DNA of 64,000 nt from Camillea tinctor. Taxonomy: Eukaryota > Ascomycota > Sordariomycetes > Xylariales > Xylariaceae. The DNA is taken from NCBI GenBank assembly GCA_022578605.1, contig MU394144.1, positions 62,001 through 126,000 on the forward strand, written 5' to 3'. This document shows, one piece after another, positions 11,798 through 24,952 of this stretch; positions within the stretch are counted from its first letter, which is position 1, and each line of letters opens with the position of its first letter. The position numbers were made by a program, and so were the translations under genes. The notes under the pieces were generated by a model. It had not been told where the DNA came from and did not search any database. It worked only from the letters and a program-made list of their open reading frames with translations.

Positions 11798-12733
11798 CGC
11801 AGGTATAGATAGAAAAGACGGACAGGCATATTGAATACTTAAGAGGCTAAGATCGGGTCTAACAACGGAGAGCATATACATTAATCTCTCATTTACCGAC
11901 TTAACAAGACACAAAAAAAAGCTGTGTGAAGATCTTGGTAAGCAATATAGTGAATGATATAATTCAAACCTAAGTTATATGTAGTAAAACGAATAGATAT
12001 GACAATCCTAAAGGAAAGGATAGGGTTAAAGAAACCAAAAACGAGGAAGAGAAAGAATCTTACAACCTACTTTCTGTTCATAAGCCAAAGCAAAAAAGAG
12101 TCCTATGAATAAAAAAGATACATACTTTCTCCTTTCCCCCCTCCCCTTCCAACCCAAACACCCCTCACATCATCCTTAATCGCCGACCCCTAACCCCCAT
12201 TACACCCCAGGACCTATTCCTAGCAAGAAGCTTAGTTATTCACAGGTTTTCTAGGAAATTAGAACTAGCACTCTATACAACAATTAAACCTATCTCTGAT
12301 ATCCTTATATATATATTTATATCAAACCCTACTCTTCTTTGCTTTCTCTTCACTGGGTACGTGCGTACTACCTTGGCCCTTAGGGGTTAGTACCTATACC
12401 GCCCCTGACGCATTGCTATAGGTAAGTAAATTAAGTTAGAAGAAACTCGCATCTTAAATCACGTAGGTTTTAATTAAGCGATGGGTAGATATTTTACTCT
12501 TTATATCCAGGTTAGGAAATTTGCTTCTTTAACTTTATTTTCTTTTATTTTCTTTCCACCCCAATGGGATATATACATCTTGTCCTACACTAATAGAGAG
12601 TAGGATAGTATAATGAAGATGTCTAAATGCCTTGATATCTTAGCTATGTCTAGCTAAATCGTCTTATTTTAGCCCTCACTAACTACTTTTGTCTTACCCG
12701 GGATCCTATTTCTAGTCTCGACAATCCCTACTC
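11798..12733. other. AT-rich gene-free spacer
   Basis: No gene is recognised. This is the boundary between the decayed island and the conserved aminopeptidase, whose 3' end faces it. It contains AT-rich runs and short direct words only. Confidence 0.5.
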
Positions 12734-15700
12734 TTATAGGTTCGACTTGTGGCCGTTATCCTTGACCCAGGCGGCTACATCAGCACCGTCACGCTGTAAC
12801 CAGGATATCTTGCTTCTGATAGCATCTTTGCTCTGGGCCAGGGGTTGCTCGAACAACTTCGTATCAACGTTGTGGAAAAACTTCTCGAGACGCTCGAGCT
12901 GTTCAGGCTTGGCAAAGCTGGATGTGCAGATAGTCACCATCGAACCTAGGATGGATGGGTTACCGCTAAGTCGCTTATGGATATCGGGCCATCTCTTAGT
13001 CATCCAGTCGAATAACGCCTCAATACCCTCAGCATGACTTCTTAGGCCACTTGCTGGCAAGTATAAGTCCTGGCTCTTGACTTCATCACTAAGGATGAAG
13101 TCAAGAGTTTGCTGGATGAGCACCGGGTCTTTGGCGCGGCCAATGCACCGCAGCGCCGTGTTGCGCTCATCGCTGTTTGTGGAAGACCGGAAGAATTTGA
13201 TAATCGCATCATACTAGCAATCGAATTAGTTATGCCGACATCAACTTTCATGATCATGACTGATACTCACCTCTTCCTTTCCTCCATATTTGAGAGCAAT
13301 ACCGAATACACTACCTCTGATGTTCGGATGAATAGCTGACTTATCTCCAGCCATATACTTGGCAAACATCTCCCTGGACGCTGCTATGATCTTCTTATCA
13401 CCAGCCATACCAGCAGCACCGAAAAGCATCGCCTTGAACTGCTGCTCTACATGGCCATCCTTGTCGGAAAACGTCCAGCCCAACTTGTGGGCCTTCTCAC
13501 TCACAAGTTCCAGAACGAATGCTTCTAACCCATCCTTAACGGCCTGGTCCTCAAAGATCCACGCCGACTGAACAGTAGCCACTCGTGCAACAATTTCGCT
13601 CCATACTACAAAGGACTCTTCCGTGTCGAAACCCTTCAATAGGTTCAGAACACCAGATGTCTTCTGATAGCCCGATGTGGCAAGAGCACCAGCATCGGCA
13701 ATCATACCGGCCCGATCCTCAACTGATAGTAGACCGTCTTTGGCAGATTGACCAAGCTTTTTAAGGCGTTCTGGAGTATAGGACGTCCGGTAGATACTGG
13801 TATGGTTGGCATTCAGCTTGAAGAAATCTAGATTTGGTACTTTGTATGTACCCTCCCTCTCGTTCAATGTCAGAGACTCGTCTATACCCTCCTTTGTCCG
13901 GAGACCCAAGAAAACTGGATAGAGCACCTTATCCTCTTCGGGCTTCGTGTCACCAGTCCTCAAGAACCTGTTTTGCTTCACATGAATAGAACTATCCTTT
14001 TCGTTCTCGGTGACTTGGACAACCGGGAAACCGACATTCTTGGTCCAGATAGACATGATGTTCTTCACAGGCTTGCCACTGGCGTCTTCAAGAGCAGCCC
14101 ACAGGTCCTCTGTCCGAGTGTTGCCATAGGCGTGCTTCTTGATATACCGTCGGACACCTTCCAAGAACGTCTCTTCGCCAAGATAAGTTGAAATCATACG
14201 AAGAACACAGGATCCCTTGGAATAAGAAATGGCATCAAAGATCTGGTCAACCTCGCTGGCGCGCTTGACAGGAACTTCAATGGGGTGACTGCTTCTCAGC
14301 GAATCAAGACCAAGGGCACTCTGAAGATTATCCGTAACGTAGTTTTCCCAGACCTTCCATTCAGGGTAGAAAACATTGCAGCCTATGAAACAAATCAGCG
14401 TCACGAGTCACATACTCAGGTAGATAGGGCCATGCTGGCGTAGACTTACTCAGCCAGCTCATGAGCGTTGCAAACCCTTCGTTCAACCACAGGCCTTCCC
14501 ACCAGTCCATTGTCACGAGGTTTCCAAACCATTGGTGGGCCAATTCGTGCTGAACGACCTCAGCAACGCGCTCCTTCATAGCAGCACCGCTAGCCTTTTC
14601 GTCAAGCATGAGATCAACGACACGGTAGGTAATTAAACCCCAGTTCTCCATAGCTCCGGCAGCAAAGTCAGGGATGGCAACCATGTCCATCTTGGGCAGT
14701 GGGAAGTCTGCACCAAATATCTTCTCGTAGTATTCCAAAGTTCTAGCTGCGAGCTCGAGAGAGAAACGCCCGTGCTCAATGTCAGAGCTGGGAGGTGCGT
14801 ACACACGGACAGGGACACGGAACTTGTTAGTCTCAATGTAGTTCAGCTCACCGATGATGAACGCAACCAGGTACGTAGACATCAGGGGCGTGGTGTTAAA
14901 TTTGACTGCCTTCTTGGTCGTCCCGCTCATCTGAGACTGAACCTCCGACTCGGAGGCAACATCCATATTGCTCAAGCAGGTCAGATGCTTGTCCGCAATA
15001 AGGGTGATGGTGTACTTGGCCTTGTGCATAGGCTCATCGAAGCAAGGGAAGGCTCTCCGGCAGTCATTGGCCTCCATCTGCGTTGTAGCCAAGATGCCCT
15101 CTGTCCCATCCGGCTTCTTGTAGGTGGAGCGGTAGAAACCGGCCATCTGGTCATTCAGCTGGCCCTTGTATTTGACCTCCAGCTGAATCTTACCCTTGGG
15201 GACAGCATCCTTGAGCTCAATCTTGGAAACCTGTGTGGATTCGTCATAGGTGATAGCGGAGGACGAGCTGGTAGTAAAAGTTAGAGCCATTGGGCAGCTA
15301 CAAGAAGCTATTGTGCGCAAGAACCGGCATACCTTACGATGTTGTCCCCAGACTTGAGATTAGCACTGTCAATATCGATCTCGACAGTGTGAAGAGAGAT
15401 GGACTTGGTCTCTTCTTGCACATCGAAGTCGATGACGACCTTACCGTCGAAAGTGTAGTTCTTGAAGTCGGGCTCCAGGGTCACGTCGTAGTGGGTGGGA
15501 ACGACATTGGTGGGCAGCAGCTCGCGGCCTTGGGTGGGATCGGGGTTGGCCCCACCAGTGTGGTCGATGTCTCCTACGAGTCTGCACATGTTTTGTCTTC
15601 TATAGGAACAATGCCTGACGGAAGACCTGGGGAGAAAGAGAGAAGCGGGAAAGGTGTTCCTAAGAAGAGCCGGCCGTGGGGTGGAAGAAAGGTTGGCGAG

Positions 15701-16006
15701 CTCGGGAGTACTAGTGGGAGCGGTGGCAGGACTTGAGCTAACGGCCACGTTAGTGTAGGAACCGGAGTCGGAAGGTAGCGAGATCTAGGTCAAGGTGTTC
15801 AGTGGACGGACATACAGATGCCTATGATAGGATGAAGCTGGTCTTGCAGCAATACTACTGAAGCAGGGGTTGCTGGGGTGCCTCCACTGACGAGTATAAG
15901 GAAGGTGAACAGAAGGAGATGATAGGACTGGTAGAGAACGAGGTTTAAAGGAGGTGGTTAAGGTCCGAGGAATCAACCCAGCACGACCAGCAGAACGAAG
16001 AGACAT
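12734..16006 (-). CDS. M1 family zinc aminopeptidase (puromycin-sensitive/AAP1-APE2 type), 1001 aa with N-terminal leader
   Basis: Five exons on the minus strand: 16006-15816, 15737-15333, 15267-14450, 14382-13271 and 13213-12734. They are separated by introns of 78, 65, 67 and 57 bp with standard borders, and the sum is an exact 1002 codons. The catalytic core has the substrate-binding GAMENW motif and the zinc site HELAHQWFGN followed by WLNEGFA (HExxH-x18-E). It removes single N-terminal residues from peptides. The first ~113 residues are rich in Arg, Ser, Ala and Pro, lack acidic residues near the start, and look like a mitochondrial presequence. The conserved cytosolic-type start would be the internal Met114 (ATG 15589-15587, MCRLVGDIDHTGG), giving 888 aa, the usual family length. 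The C-terminal ERAP1-like helical domain is complete. Exon 1 is supported by the reading frame and a CTAAC branch site rather than by homology. Confidence 0.93.
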
Positions 16007-17721
16007 GTGCAGTAGAGGGGAGGAGAGGGAGGTGGCTCTCTCTAGTTTATCTATAATAATAATACAATTGTTGCTTAGTACATAAATTACTTTAAGTTAC
16101 ATAGGTCAGGTAAAGGAAAAAAAAAGATAGGGAGAAAAAAATTATGTATGTATAACACATGTACACCTAAATAGAGGGGTAACCTAGATTGAGGGGCAAT
16201 CTTGGGGACCAGCACAGTTTCCTATTCGTTCTGGTTACATGAGACATACCTATAGCAAGCAAAGCAAAGCAAAGCAATAGCCAAGTTTCTATGTAATGGG
16301 AAGTTCCAACCGCACCTGCATACACACCAAAGAAAAAAAAAGAACAAAGTTTCAAGGCGCATAAGTAACACAGCTTTTTCTTTTCTTCTTTTTTTTGGAA
16401 ATGGCAACCCTAAGATATACGGTCTAGTGGCCCCCCGTAGGCGGTGTAGTAAGGTCGTGTATACCTACTAACTACATAAACTCACCTTATATCTTCCAGT
16501 AGATAACTCTGTACCTGACCTTGTATCGAACACTAACAACCATTCTTCTGCACATCTGCCGCTCGTCTCAGCCCCTGCACAGAGAGGGTCCCTCAAGGTC
16601 CTCCTTCCGTGTGCGAGTCTGTCTCTAAAACAAGCAACGCAACTCACCATCACAAGTGATACCGGGGCACTTGCTATCCATTCGCTCGGTGTCTTTCTTG
16701 TTATCATCAACCTTCAGATCATACATGTACCTACCCACCCTACTTAACTCTCCCCTTCCCTGCCGTAGGTATGTATAGTATCACCATAAGTCAAATACCG
16801 ACGCATATTGGAAGTAGGTACTATATGAAAGCCTTACGTGCCTGCGTGCCTACCTAAACTAACGAGTTGCCGGTTACTGCTCGTTCTGTCGTGTAACATG
16901 AGATAGGAGAGGAAACTTCCTTCTCAACTTGCATCCGATGCGTGTGGGCGTCACACAAATCCCTACGGAAACTCGGGTACCAAAGAATGCAATTGTGTAG
17001 AAAAGCCTACATATACTTATGTAAAAGGTAGGCTGCCGTAGCACTTAGGTGCCTTAAATACCTATACCATGGACAACTAACAACTGACTTTTACAGATAT
17101 GTGTCACATATCGATCAATGCAGGCTGGTTAAATTACTACTAAGGTTAAGTAAGTCTAGGTTATCTATCACATTTCCAAAAACCATCATCGTAGCCTATG
17201 ACATCGATCCTCCTACAAATGATGTGATGCACACTTATATGTAGGTACCCAACAAATATATATCTCACTTCTGAGCTAATTTGCCCTGCAGCTTGTCAAA
17301 CAACCCGCTGCTCTTTTTTCGGTAGGATGTAATACTAATACTACATACATACAGATACCCAAAAGCTCCCGATCCCAATTATGTCATCGTCTGAACCGCA
17401 AGTCCCCAGGTCTCTCTTCTCTTCCCGTTTCCCTTGATAAACGTCGTACAAGCGATCGGCACTTGATATACCGTTTGGATAGTGATACGTAAATCAGCCC
17501 ATCGACCAGGCTGTTGGTTCTATAGCTAGCTATTCAATGATGACTGATCTATATATTGATCAAAATTCCATTCCATTCCATTGGGTGTATCGTAATGACT
17601 CCTACCATGAAATCCATAACACTTAAGACAGATAGGTAAGTAAGTAGGTATCCATACTGCTACTCCTACTCCTCCTACTACTACTGCTGCTACAACAACA
17701 ATTATTATTATTTCGTCTATG
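16007..17721. other. Gene-free interval, aminopeptidase upstream region and PRP28 3' flank
   Basis: No supported gene. Small minus-strand frames (16167-16355, 16468-16710) lack motifs. Trinucleotide-like CTA/CTG repeats lie near 17650-17710, just downstream of the PRP28 stop. Scattered TAGGTA words are present. Confidence 0.5.
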
Positions 17722-20007
17722 TTAGTTCCAACCACCGCCCCCTTTCCCCCCAAATCCACCTTCCTCTATCTTCTTCCCTCCCTTCGTTGGCTTCTGCTGT
17801 GCCGCTTCGTGACGACGTAGCTCCTCCGGAACACGGGATATCGAGCTCTTGGATAGCATCTGCTTGAGGTCGTACATGACATCTGAGTCCTCGTTGCCAA
17901 GGAATGTGATAGCCACACCACTCTTGCCAGCACGACCCGTACGACCGATACGATGCGTGTAACTCTCGATGCTCATGGCCATGTTGAAGTTGATTACGAG
18001 CGACACATCTGGAACGTCGATACCACGTCCCGCAAGGTCCGTGGCCACCAGCACGTCCGTTGCGCCACTGCGCACCGACGCAAGCGCCTGCTCTCTCTGC
18101 TCCTGTGTTTTGCTTCCGTGCAGCGTGACCGCGGAGAAACCCATATGCTTGATTTCCCGCGCCACGGCATCGCAGTTGCGCTTGATATTGACGAACACGA
18201 TAATAGGCGGTGCAAAGTCGTTGGACGACAATATCTCCTGGAGTCGTTTTTTGCGACGATCCTCTCCGGGTATAAATTCAACCCGTTGTTCAACTGTGTC
18301 CACAGCCTCACCGGCATTACCGATGGTGACAGTGGCGGGCCGGCGCAGATATTTTTTGGCAATTTTCTCCACGGCTGCCGGCATAGTGGCCGTGTACATC
18401 ATGGTCTGGCGGTAGCGGTCCTTTCCGCCCAAGTGTCGGCTCATCAGCTGTGCATCCTCTGCTGCGTCTGTGTCTGGCTTTTCGTTGCTGACAGGGAGAG
18501 CATCCAGGATCTTGTTGACCGGCTCTTCGAAACCCATATCAATCATCCGATCGGCTTCATCCATGATAATGTAACAACACTGTGACAAGACGAGCAAACG
18601 TCGTTCAATGCAGTCGACCAGTCGACCGGGGGTAGCGACAATAATCTCAGCACCATTCCGTAGAGCAAATGCCTGTTCCTCGAGCGAGTGACCACCCACA
18701 AGGCTGACGACAGTGAAGCCAAGAGGCGTGGCAAACTTGCGCGCTTCGGTCTCGATTTGCTGGACCAGTTCTCGAGTTGGGGCAATGATAAGTGAGTATG
18801 GACCGTCGTTCTTCGTAATTTCCGTCAGCGGCGGCAATTCCGAGATGTAGACCAGCAACGGTAGTAAGAAAGCCGCTGTTTTTCCTGAACCGGTCACGGC
18901 GACACCAATCAGGTCTCTTGCCTGTAAAGCAATGGGGATAGCTGCTCGCTGGACGGCAGTAGGCTCGTCGTAGCCAACCTGAGCAATAATTTCCAGTAAT
19001 CGTCGGGGCAATCCTGATTCCTGCCAATTCCTCATAGGATTGGGAATAAGGCCACCCTTCGATGAGATACCGAAGTCTTCCTTGAAGATACGCCAGTCGC
19101 GTTCCCGCATATCCTCCAGTTTCTTCTCCGACCAATGCTTCCCCAATGCATTGCGGTTCGCCCTCTCCTTTACCCGCTGGGCCATTTCCAACAGCTCTTG
19201 AGCTCGTGCAGCACCGTTCTCGGGATCGCGTTCGGCAAGCGACATGGCGTACTTTCGAGCATTCTCCTCCGCCATATCGTCCCCAAACCCTGCTAGTCTT
19301 CCTCTTCCGAAGAAGGTTGGCTCAGCCCTCTCCGAGTAGATGGGGTTGTGGTCTTGGCTTGTATCCTCCTCGGCATCCCATTCGAAGTTGAACTTCTTTT
19401 CTGTTGTTCTCCGCCGTTTCTTCTTGGCCGAAAAGGTTGACTGGTTTAATTCCGGCCCCATGTACCTTGCGCGGATTAGGGCAGCTTCTGTCTCCTCCGG
19501 TGCCCGCCGTTTCTCGCCCGCCGCTGCTCCTTTATTGGATGACTTCCCGCGGGTATCACCTCGAGAGTTGCCGTTCTCGTGGCCGTTTGCGTCGCGCCTA
19601 TCGTTGCCAGCTTGTCGCATAGCCTTGGGGCCGGTCGGGACAGCAGGCCTCGCATCGCGGTCAAACCCACGATCGCGATCACCGCGATCACCTCGGCCGC
19701 CACGTCTGTCGGGCTCGTGTATGCTCGTAGGTCTGCTCGTAGTAGACCCGTGCTGTGGCTCTAATGCTTTTCGTCTCTGTTTCTCTTCCTCTTCCTTCTT
19801 TTTCTCTTCCGCTAGACGCTCTCGTTCGGCCTTGGAGAGAAAACGTGGTTTCGCAGCTGCTTCATCGGCTAGCTTCTTCTTGCGTAGAATCTGTTCAATA
19901 TCCAAGGGCTCCTTTCTTTTGTTAACCATTCCATTCGTGTCGCTGTTCGTGCCGTTCGTACCGTTGGTACTGCTAGTAAGCGAGCCAGCCCGCGGTTGCA
20001 TCCCCAT
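17722..20007 (-). CDS. PRP28: DEAD-box ATP-dependent RNA helicase PRP28 (U5 snRNP), 761 aa
   Basis: Intronless, start ATG at 20007. The N-terminal ~290 residues are charged and disordered (KRKEPLDIEQILRKKKL, an Arg/Gly/Asp-rich stretch, then FNFEWDAEEDTSQDHNPIY, a Prp28 hallmark). The helicase core follows: Q motif with GYDEPTAVQRAAIPIA, Walker A AVTGSGKTAAF, motif Ia PTRELVQQIE, motif Ib TPGRLVDCIE, DEADRMIDMGF, motif III as TAT (YTATMP), then ATDLAGRGIDV and HRIGRTGRAG. The DEADRMIDMGFE wording and TAT in motif III fit Prp28 rather than the other spliceosomal DEAD-box proteins. The enzyme promotes exchange of U1 for U6 at the 5' splice site in the nucleus. The tail is Gly-rich. The 414-bp gap to the divergent mL59 gene implies a shared promoter. 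Confidence 0.95.
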   Translation of the reverse strand: MGMQPRAGSLTSSTNGTNGTNSDTNGMVNKRKEPLDIEQILRKKKLADEAAAKPRFLSKAERERLAEEKKKEEEEKQRRKALEPQHGSTTSRPTSIHEPDRRGGRGDRGDRDRGFDRDARPAVPTGPKAMRQAGNDRRDANGHENGNSRGDTRGKSSNKGAAAGEKRRAPEETEAALIRARYMGPELNQSTFSAKKKRRRTTEKKFNFEWDAEEDTSQDHNPIYSERAEPTFFGRGRLAGFGDDMAEENARKYAMSLAERDPENGAARAQELLEMAQRVKERANRNALGKHWSEKKLEDMRERDWRIFKEDFGISSKGGLIPNPMRNWQESGLPRRLLEIIAQVGYDEPTAVQRAAIPIALQARDLIGVAVTGSGKTAAFLLPLLVYISELPPLTEITKNDGPYSLIIAPTRELVQQIETEARKFATPLGFTVVSLVGGHSLEEQAFALRNGAEIIVATPGRLVDCIERRLLVLSQCCYIIMDEADRMIDMGFEEPVNKILDALPVSNEKPDTDAAEDAQLMSRHLGGKDRYRQTMMYTATMPAAVEKIAKKYLRRPATVTIGNAGEAVDTVEQRVEFIPGEDRRKKRLQEILSSNDFAPPIIVFVNIKRNCDAVAREIKHMGFSAVTLHGSKTQEQREQALASVRSGATDVLVATDLAGRGIDVPDVSLVINFNMAMSIESYTHRIGRTGRAGKSGVAITFLGNEDSDVMYDLKQMLSKSSISRVPEELRRHEAAQQKPTKGGKKIEEGGFGGKGGGGWN

Positions 20008-20420
20008 GTTTGTTGGCGTTGGATGTTTAGTAGGTTCGGTATGTTCGATAGATAAGCTTTAGGGAATATTCTTATGGATATGAAAGCTCCAAGTTATTAC
20101 ATAAGTAAGGAAGAAGGACGGGAAACCTTAAGAAAGGCAAAGGCAAAAAAAGGCAAATGTAAATCGAATCGATGCTAGGTTATGCTATGCTACGCTACGG
20201 CTGGCAAGTGGAGGAGGATGGGACCACTATAATATTTAGAGCCAATCGGAATATTTAGCGCCCAGCGCCCCTGCTTAAAAAAAAGAGTACGTACCTAGGT
20301 ACCTACCACCAAGAACTTTTATGCACTGCCAAAATTTGGTATTAGAAGCTCTCTATATACATTCTTCATCTCCTCTACCCCACGTCCCCATTGTCGCTCC
20401 TTCGACAATACCTGCCCAAG
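20008..20420. promoter_or_regulatory. Divergent intergenic promoter region, PRP28 / mL59
   Basis: Only 413 bp separate the two start codons, so both promoters must lie here or overlap. The stretch includes a perfect TACCTAGGTA palindrome at 20292-20301 and a TATATA element near 20354, about 65 bp upstream of the mL59 ATG. No transcription start can be read from sequence alone. Confidence 0.55.
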
Positions 20421-21099
20421 ATGGCGGCAGTTAACATGAAATACGTCGAATTAGCAAAGCAGCTGCACCCGCGCCTGCAGCGCTTCCTTGCCAAATACCC
20501 TCCAGACCAGATCCTGCCTACCTCGACGAGGACGAATACCATCAAGGACGGCGCAAAGCCCAATCCCTTCCTCCCGCACAAGCACCCCATCACGGGCAAG
20601 TGGCACGACCCCGAATACTCCCTGAGACGACAGGCCGAGCTGGTCAAGCTGGCGCGCGAGGAGGGTGTAGAGGAATTGCTGCCCTTCACATCCAAGGGCA
20701 CCGAGGAGCGGATACGGCACCGGGTCGAGCATGGTCTGAAGGTACGGGGTACGGGTGTGGGACAGAAGGTCAAGGGTCACTTGCACGAGAGAATGTTGGC
20801 TGCCAGGTACGTTATCACATCTCCGTCCCTCGAAACGACTATCTATCATTAGTCGTTTCCTACTCTTGCAAATAGGGGAAGGGCATGTTGTCCAAGATAT
20901 ACATATCAGATGCTAACCTGGGGGAACAGGATGGAGAAGAGGAGAGAAGCCATGTTGGGCATGCCGAAGCTTGTGCGGGAATGGCGGAAGGCAAGTTTTC
21001 TTTCTTGTGTTTCATACTTCAGGCTCGTTCTCATGGGGAATATCCTACTAACCAAAAGTACAGACGGGGAAGAGCAAATGGACGAAGTATCCGCGGTAA
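20421..21099 (+). CDS. Mitochondrial large-subunit ribosomal protein mL59 (MRPL25 family)
   Basis: Three exons: 20421-20806, 20930-20990 and 21064-21099, giving about 160 residues. The start is ATG 20421 (MAAVNMKYVELAKQLHPRLQ). The body has the fungal mL59 pattern LPTSTRTNTIKDGAKPNPF followed by HPITGKWHDPEYSLRRQAEL, then HERMLAARMEKRREAMLGMP and a basic tail EWRKTGKSKWTKYPR. Intron 1 (20807-20929, GTACGT...ACAG) is standard. Intron 2 (20991-21063) begins with GC rather than GT (GCAAGT) and ends ACAG with an ACTAAC branch site. It is required to reach the short basic W-K-Y-P-R end typical of the family; reading through instead gives an unlike tail. The protein acts in the mitoribosome and is expressed from a promoter shared with PRP28. 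Confidence 0.88.
20991..21063 (+). other. GC-AG intron in the mL59 gene
   Basis: A 73-bp intron with donor GCAAGT directly after an AAG codon, an ACTAAC branch sequence at 21047-21052 and acceptor TACAG. GC-AG is a known minor class of U2 introns. Here the rest of the donor matches consensus strongly, as expected for that class. Confidence 0.75.
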
Positions 21100-22069
21100 A
21101 CGCTCCCGTGGTGGTTATGAGATATCCGCACATAATCGCGGGTCGATTGAATGTACAAATCCTTCATGTATTACGTATCTGTTACGAGGGCATCCCGAGA
21201 CCATACGCCGGGAAAGACACCAAAGAGAAAAAATATATATTATTATCGACATTGGGAAGCTCAGGAGGTTTCCTAACCTCCCGCCTATACACGTGAGAAG
21301 GATACTACGATAATTAATTACATATCACAGGTAAGAACTGGTGAGTATGATTTTAATTACCACTCAAGAAAGCCAAACTGGGTATGCCTATACCTGTGTC
21401 TTTTGCATTGTGCAACTGTATGTACATATATACTTCACTCTTCAACTTTCTCTTTTTATTCACAAACCCTCAGTGATAGGTAAGTAGATAGGTAAGCATG
21501 ATGATGATAGTGGTGGCGGTGCCTTACCTACGTACCTGTGTACCTACATCTCGATTTGCCTCTAAGCTCTGTCTCTCAAGTACCAATGCTCACGTGACCA
21601 CCAACTTTGCTCGATTAACTTTGAACCTCGAAAAACCGGTTTTCCTCTTCACTGTGTGTACCAGACTACCGGGATCTCAACTTACACGAGGGCTTGGAAG
21701 CGCTCGCAGCCTTTTTCCCCTTTACCCCCAGGACTTTCTTCCTGTTTTATGACGTTACTGTGTTTTCTTTTTACCAATCATCCATCAACCTTCTTCTTCC
21801 TCTTCTGACCCTCTTATCCAATCCTCTAGCAATTGTGGACTCTAAAGCCCAAACAGGAAGAACGATAAAAAAAAAAAGATCAAGGAAATATAGAAACAAA
21901 CCCAAAGTCTAAACTTATTGTTTCCCATTCTTTTTTTTTTTTTTTCTTTAGTTCGTTTTGAAAAAGAAAAGAAAAACCGGAGAAGAAGAGAAAGGAAGAG
22001 AGCTGTGAGTTGCGTAAAGTAAACCGAGTTGAGTGAAACCCAAAGCCAAAAAAAAAAAATCCAATCCCA
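21100..22069. other. mL59 3' flank and DPH4 upstream region
   Basis: No gene is supported. The frame 21498-21752 translates low-complexity sequence. A T-rich block and an A/G-rich block (21930-22055) lie just before the DPH4 ATG, consistent with a leader. I see no clear TATA box. Confidence 0.5.
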
Positions 22070-22867
22070 ATGGCGCCGCCAAACCCCCAAATATCCAAAA
22101 CCTCCGCGGAGCCGACTCTGTACGAGATCCTCGCGCTCACGCCCTCGCACCTCGCCGGCCAAGGTACCGCCGCGCAGCAAAAAACCATAAAGCAGGCGTA
22201 CCACCGGGCGCTGCTTACGCACCACCCGGACAAGAAACCCCCTTCTTCTTCTGCCCCCACCCCCACCAGCGCATCCCCCAACGGCATACTCTTCACCGTG
22301 GACCAGATCCAGCAGGCGTACAGCGTCCTGTCGGACGGCGCGCGGCGGGCGGCCTACGACCGCAGTCTGCGGCGAGACGCGTCCGGCGGTTCTGCGCCGT
22401 CGTTCGCCGTGGCCGGGGTCGAGACGCTGGACCTCGACGACGCGGGGTTCGATCCCCGGACGGGGGTGTACTTCGCGGGCTGCCGGTGCGGCAACGCGCG
22501 GGGGTACGCGTTCACGGAGGCGGAGCTGGAGCAGTTCGAGGAGGACGGGGTGCTCATGGTGGAGTGTGTGGACTGCAGTCTGTGGGTGCGAGTGCTGTTC
22601 GCGGCTGCCGAGGACGAGGAAGAGCAAGTCCCGGGTAGCGGGGGTGCGCAGCCTGCGCGTGGGGATAGACAGCAGGAAGTAGGGAATGGGGTTGGGGGGA
22701 GGAGCGCTACCATCAGCGTGCAAGGCCTAGGCAAGAACATCGAGGTGCGGCGGCGCGGGAGCAGTGCCGGCGAGGGGGAGGGGCGGGGCTTCAAGTTCAA
22801 CTGGAGCTTTAGCTGGGGGATATCGGTGTCGGGGTCGGCGTCCGCGGGGTCGGGATCGGGGAGATGA
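22070..22867 (+). CDS. DPH4: J-domain protein of diphthamide biosynthesis, DPH4 type (265 aa)
   Basis: Single exon, markedly GC-rich compared with its flanks. Residues ~15-105 form a J-domain: LYEILALTP, helix II IKQAYHRALLTHHPDKK with the HPD loop, and QIQQAYSVLSDGARRAAYD. After a spacer comes a CSL-type (DPH-type) zinc finger at residues ~140-185: CRCGN, then EAELEQFEEDGVLMVECVDC, i.e. two CxC/CxxC knuckles. J-domain plus CSL finger is the Dph4/DNAJC24 architecture. Dph4 supports the electron-transfer steps of diphthamide formation on translation elongation factor 2 in the cytosol, with Dph3. The C-terminal ~90 residues are acidic, then Gly/Ser-rich and probably disordered, a fungal extension beyond the usual ~170 residues. 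Confidence 0.88.
   Translation: MAPPNPQISKTSAEPTLYEILALTPSHLAGQGTAAQQKTIKQAYHRALLTHHPDKKPPSSSAPTPTSASPNGILFTVDQIQQAYSVLSDGARRAAYDRSLRRDASGGSAPSFAVAGVETLDLDDAGFDPRTGVYFAGCRCGNARGYAFTEAELEQFEEDGVLMVECVDCSLWVRVLFAAAEDEEEQVPGSGGAQPARGDRQQEVGNGVGGRSATISVQGLGKNIEVRRRGSSAGEGEGRGFKFNWSFSWGISVSGSASAGSGSGR

Positions 22868-24952
<2,085 letters not shown>

Noticed and set aside
17953..18585. 210-codon plus-strand open frame
   Set aside because: Antisense shadow of the PRP28 helicase core.
21842..22723. 293-codon minus-strand open frame
   Set aside because: Overlaps DPH4 and its leader on the other strand; the C-terminal part is Phe/Leu-rich from the A-rich leader.
22354..22800. 148-codon minus-strand open frame
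   Set aside because: Antisense to the GC-rich DPH4 coding region; the J-domain and zinc-finger motifs are on the plus strand.
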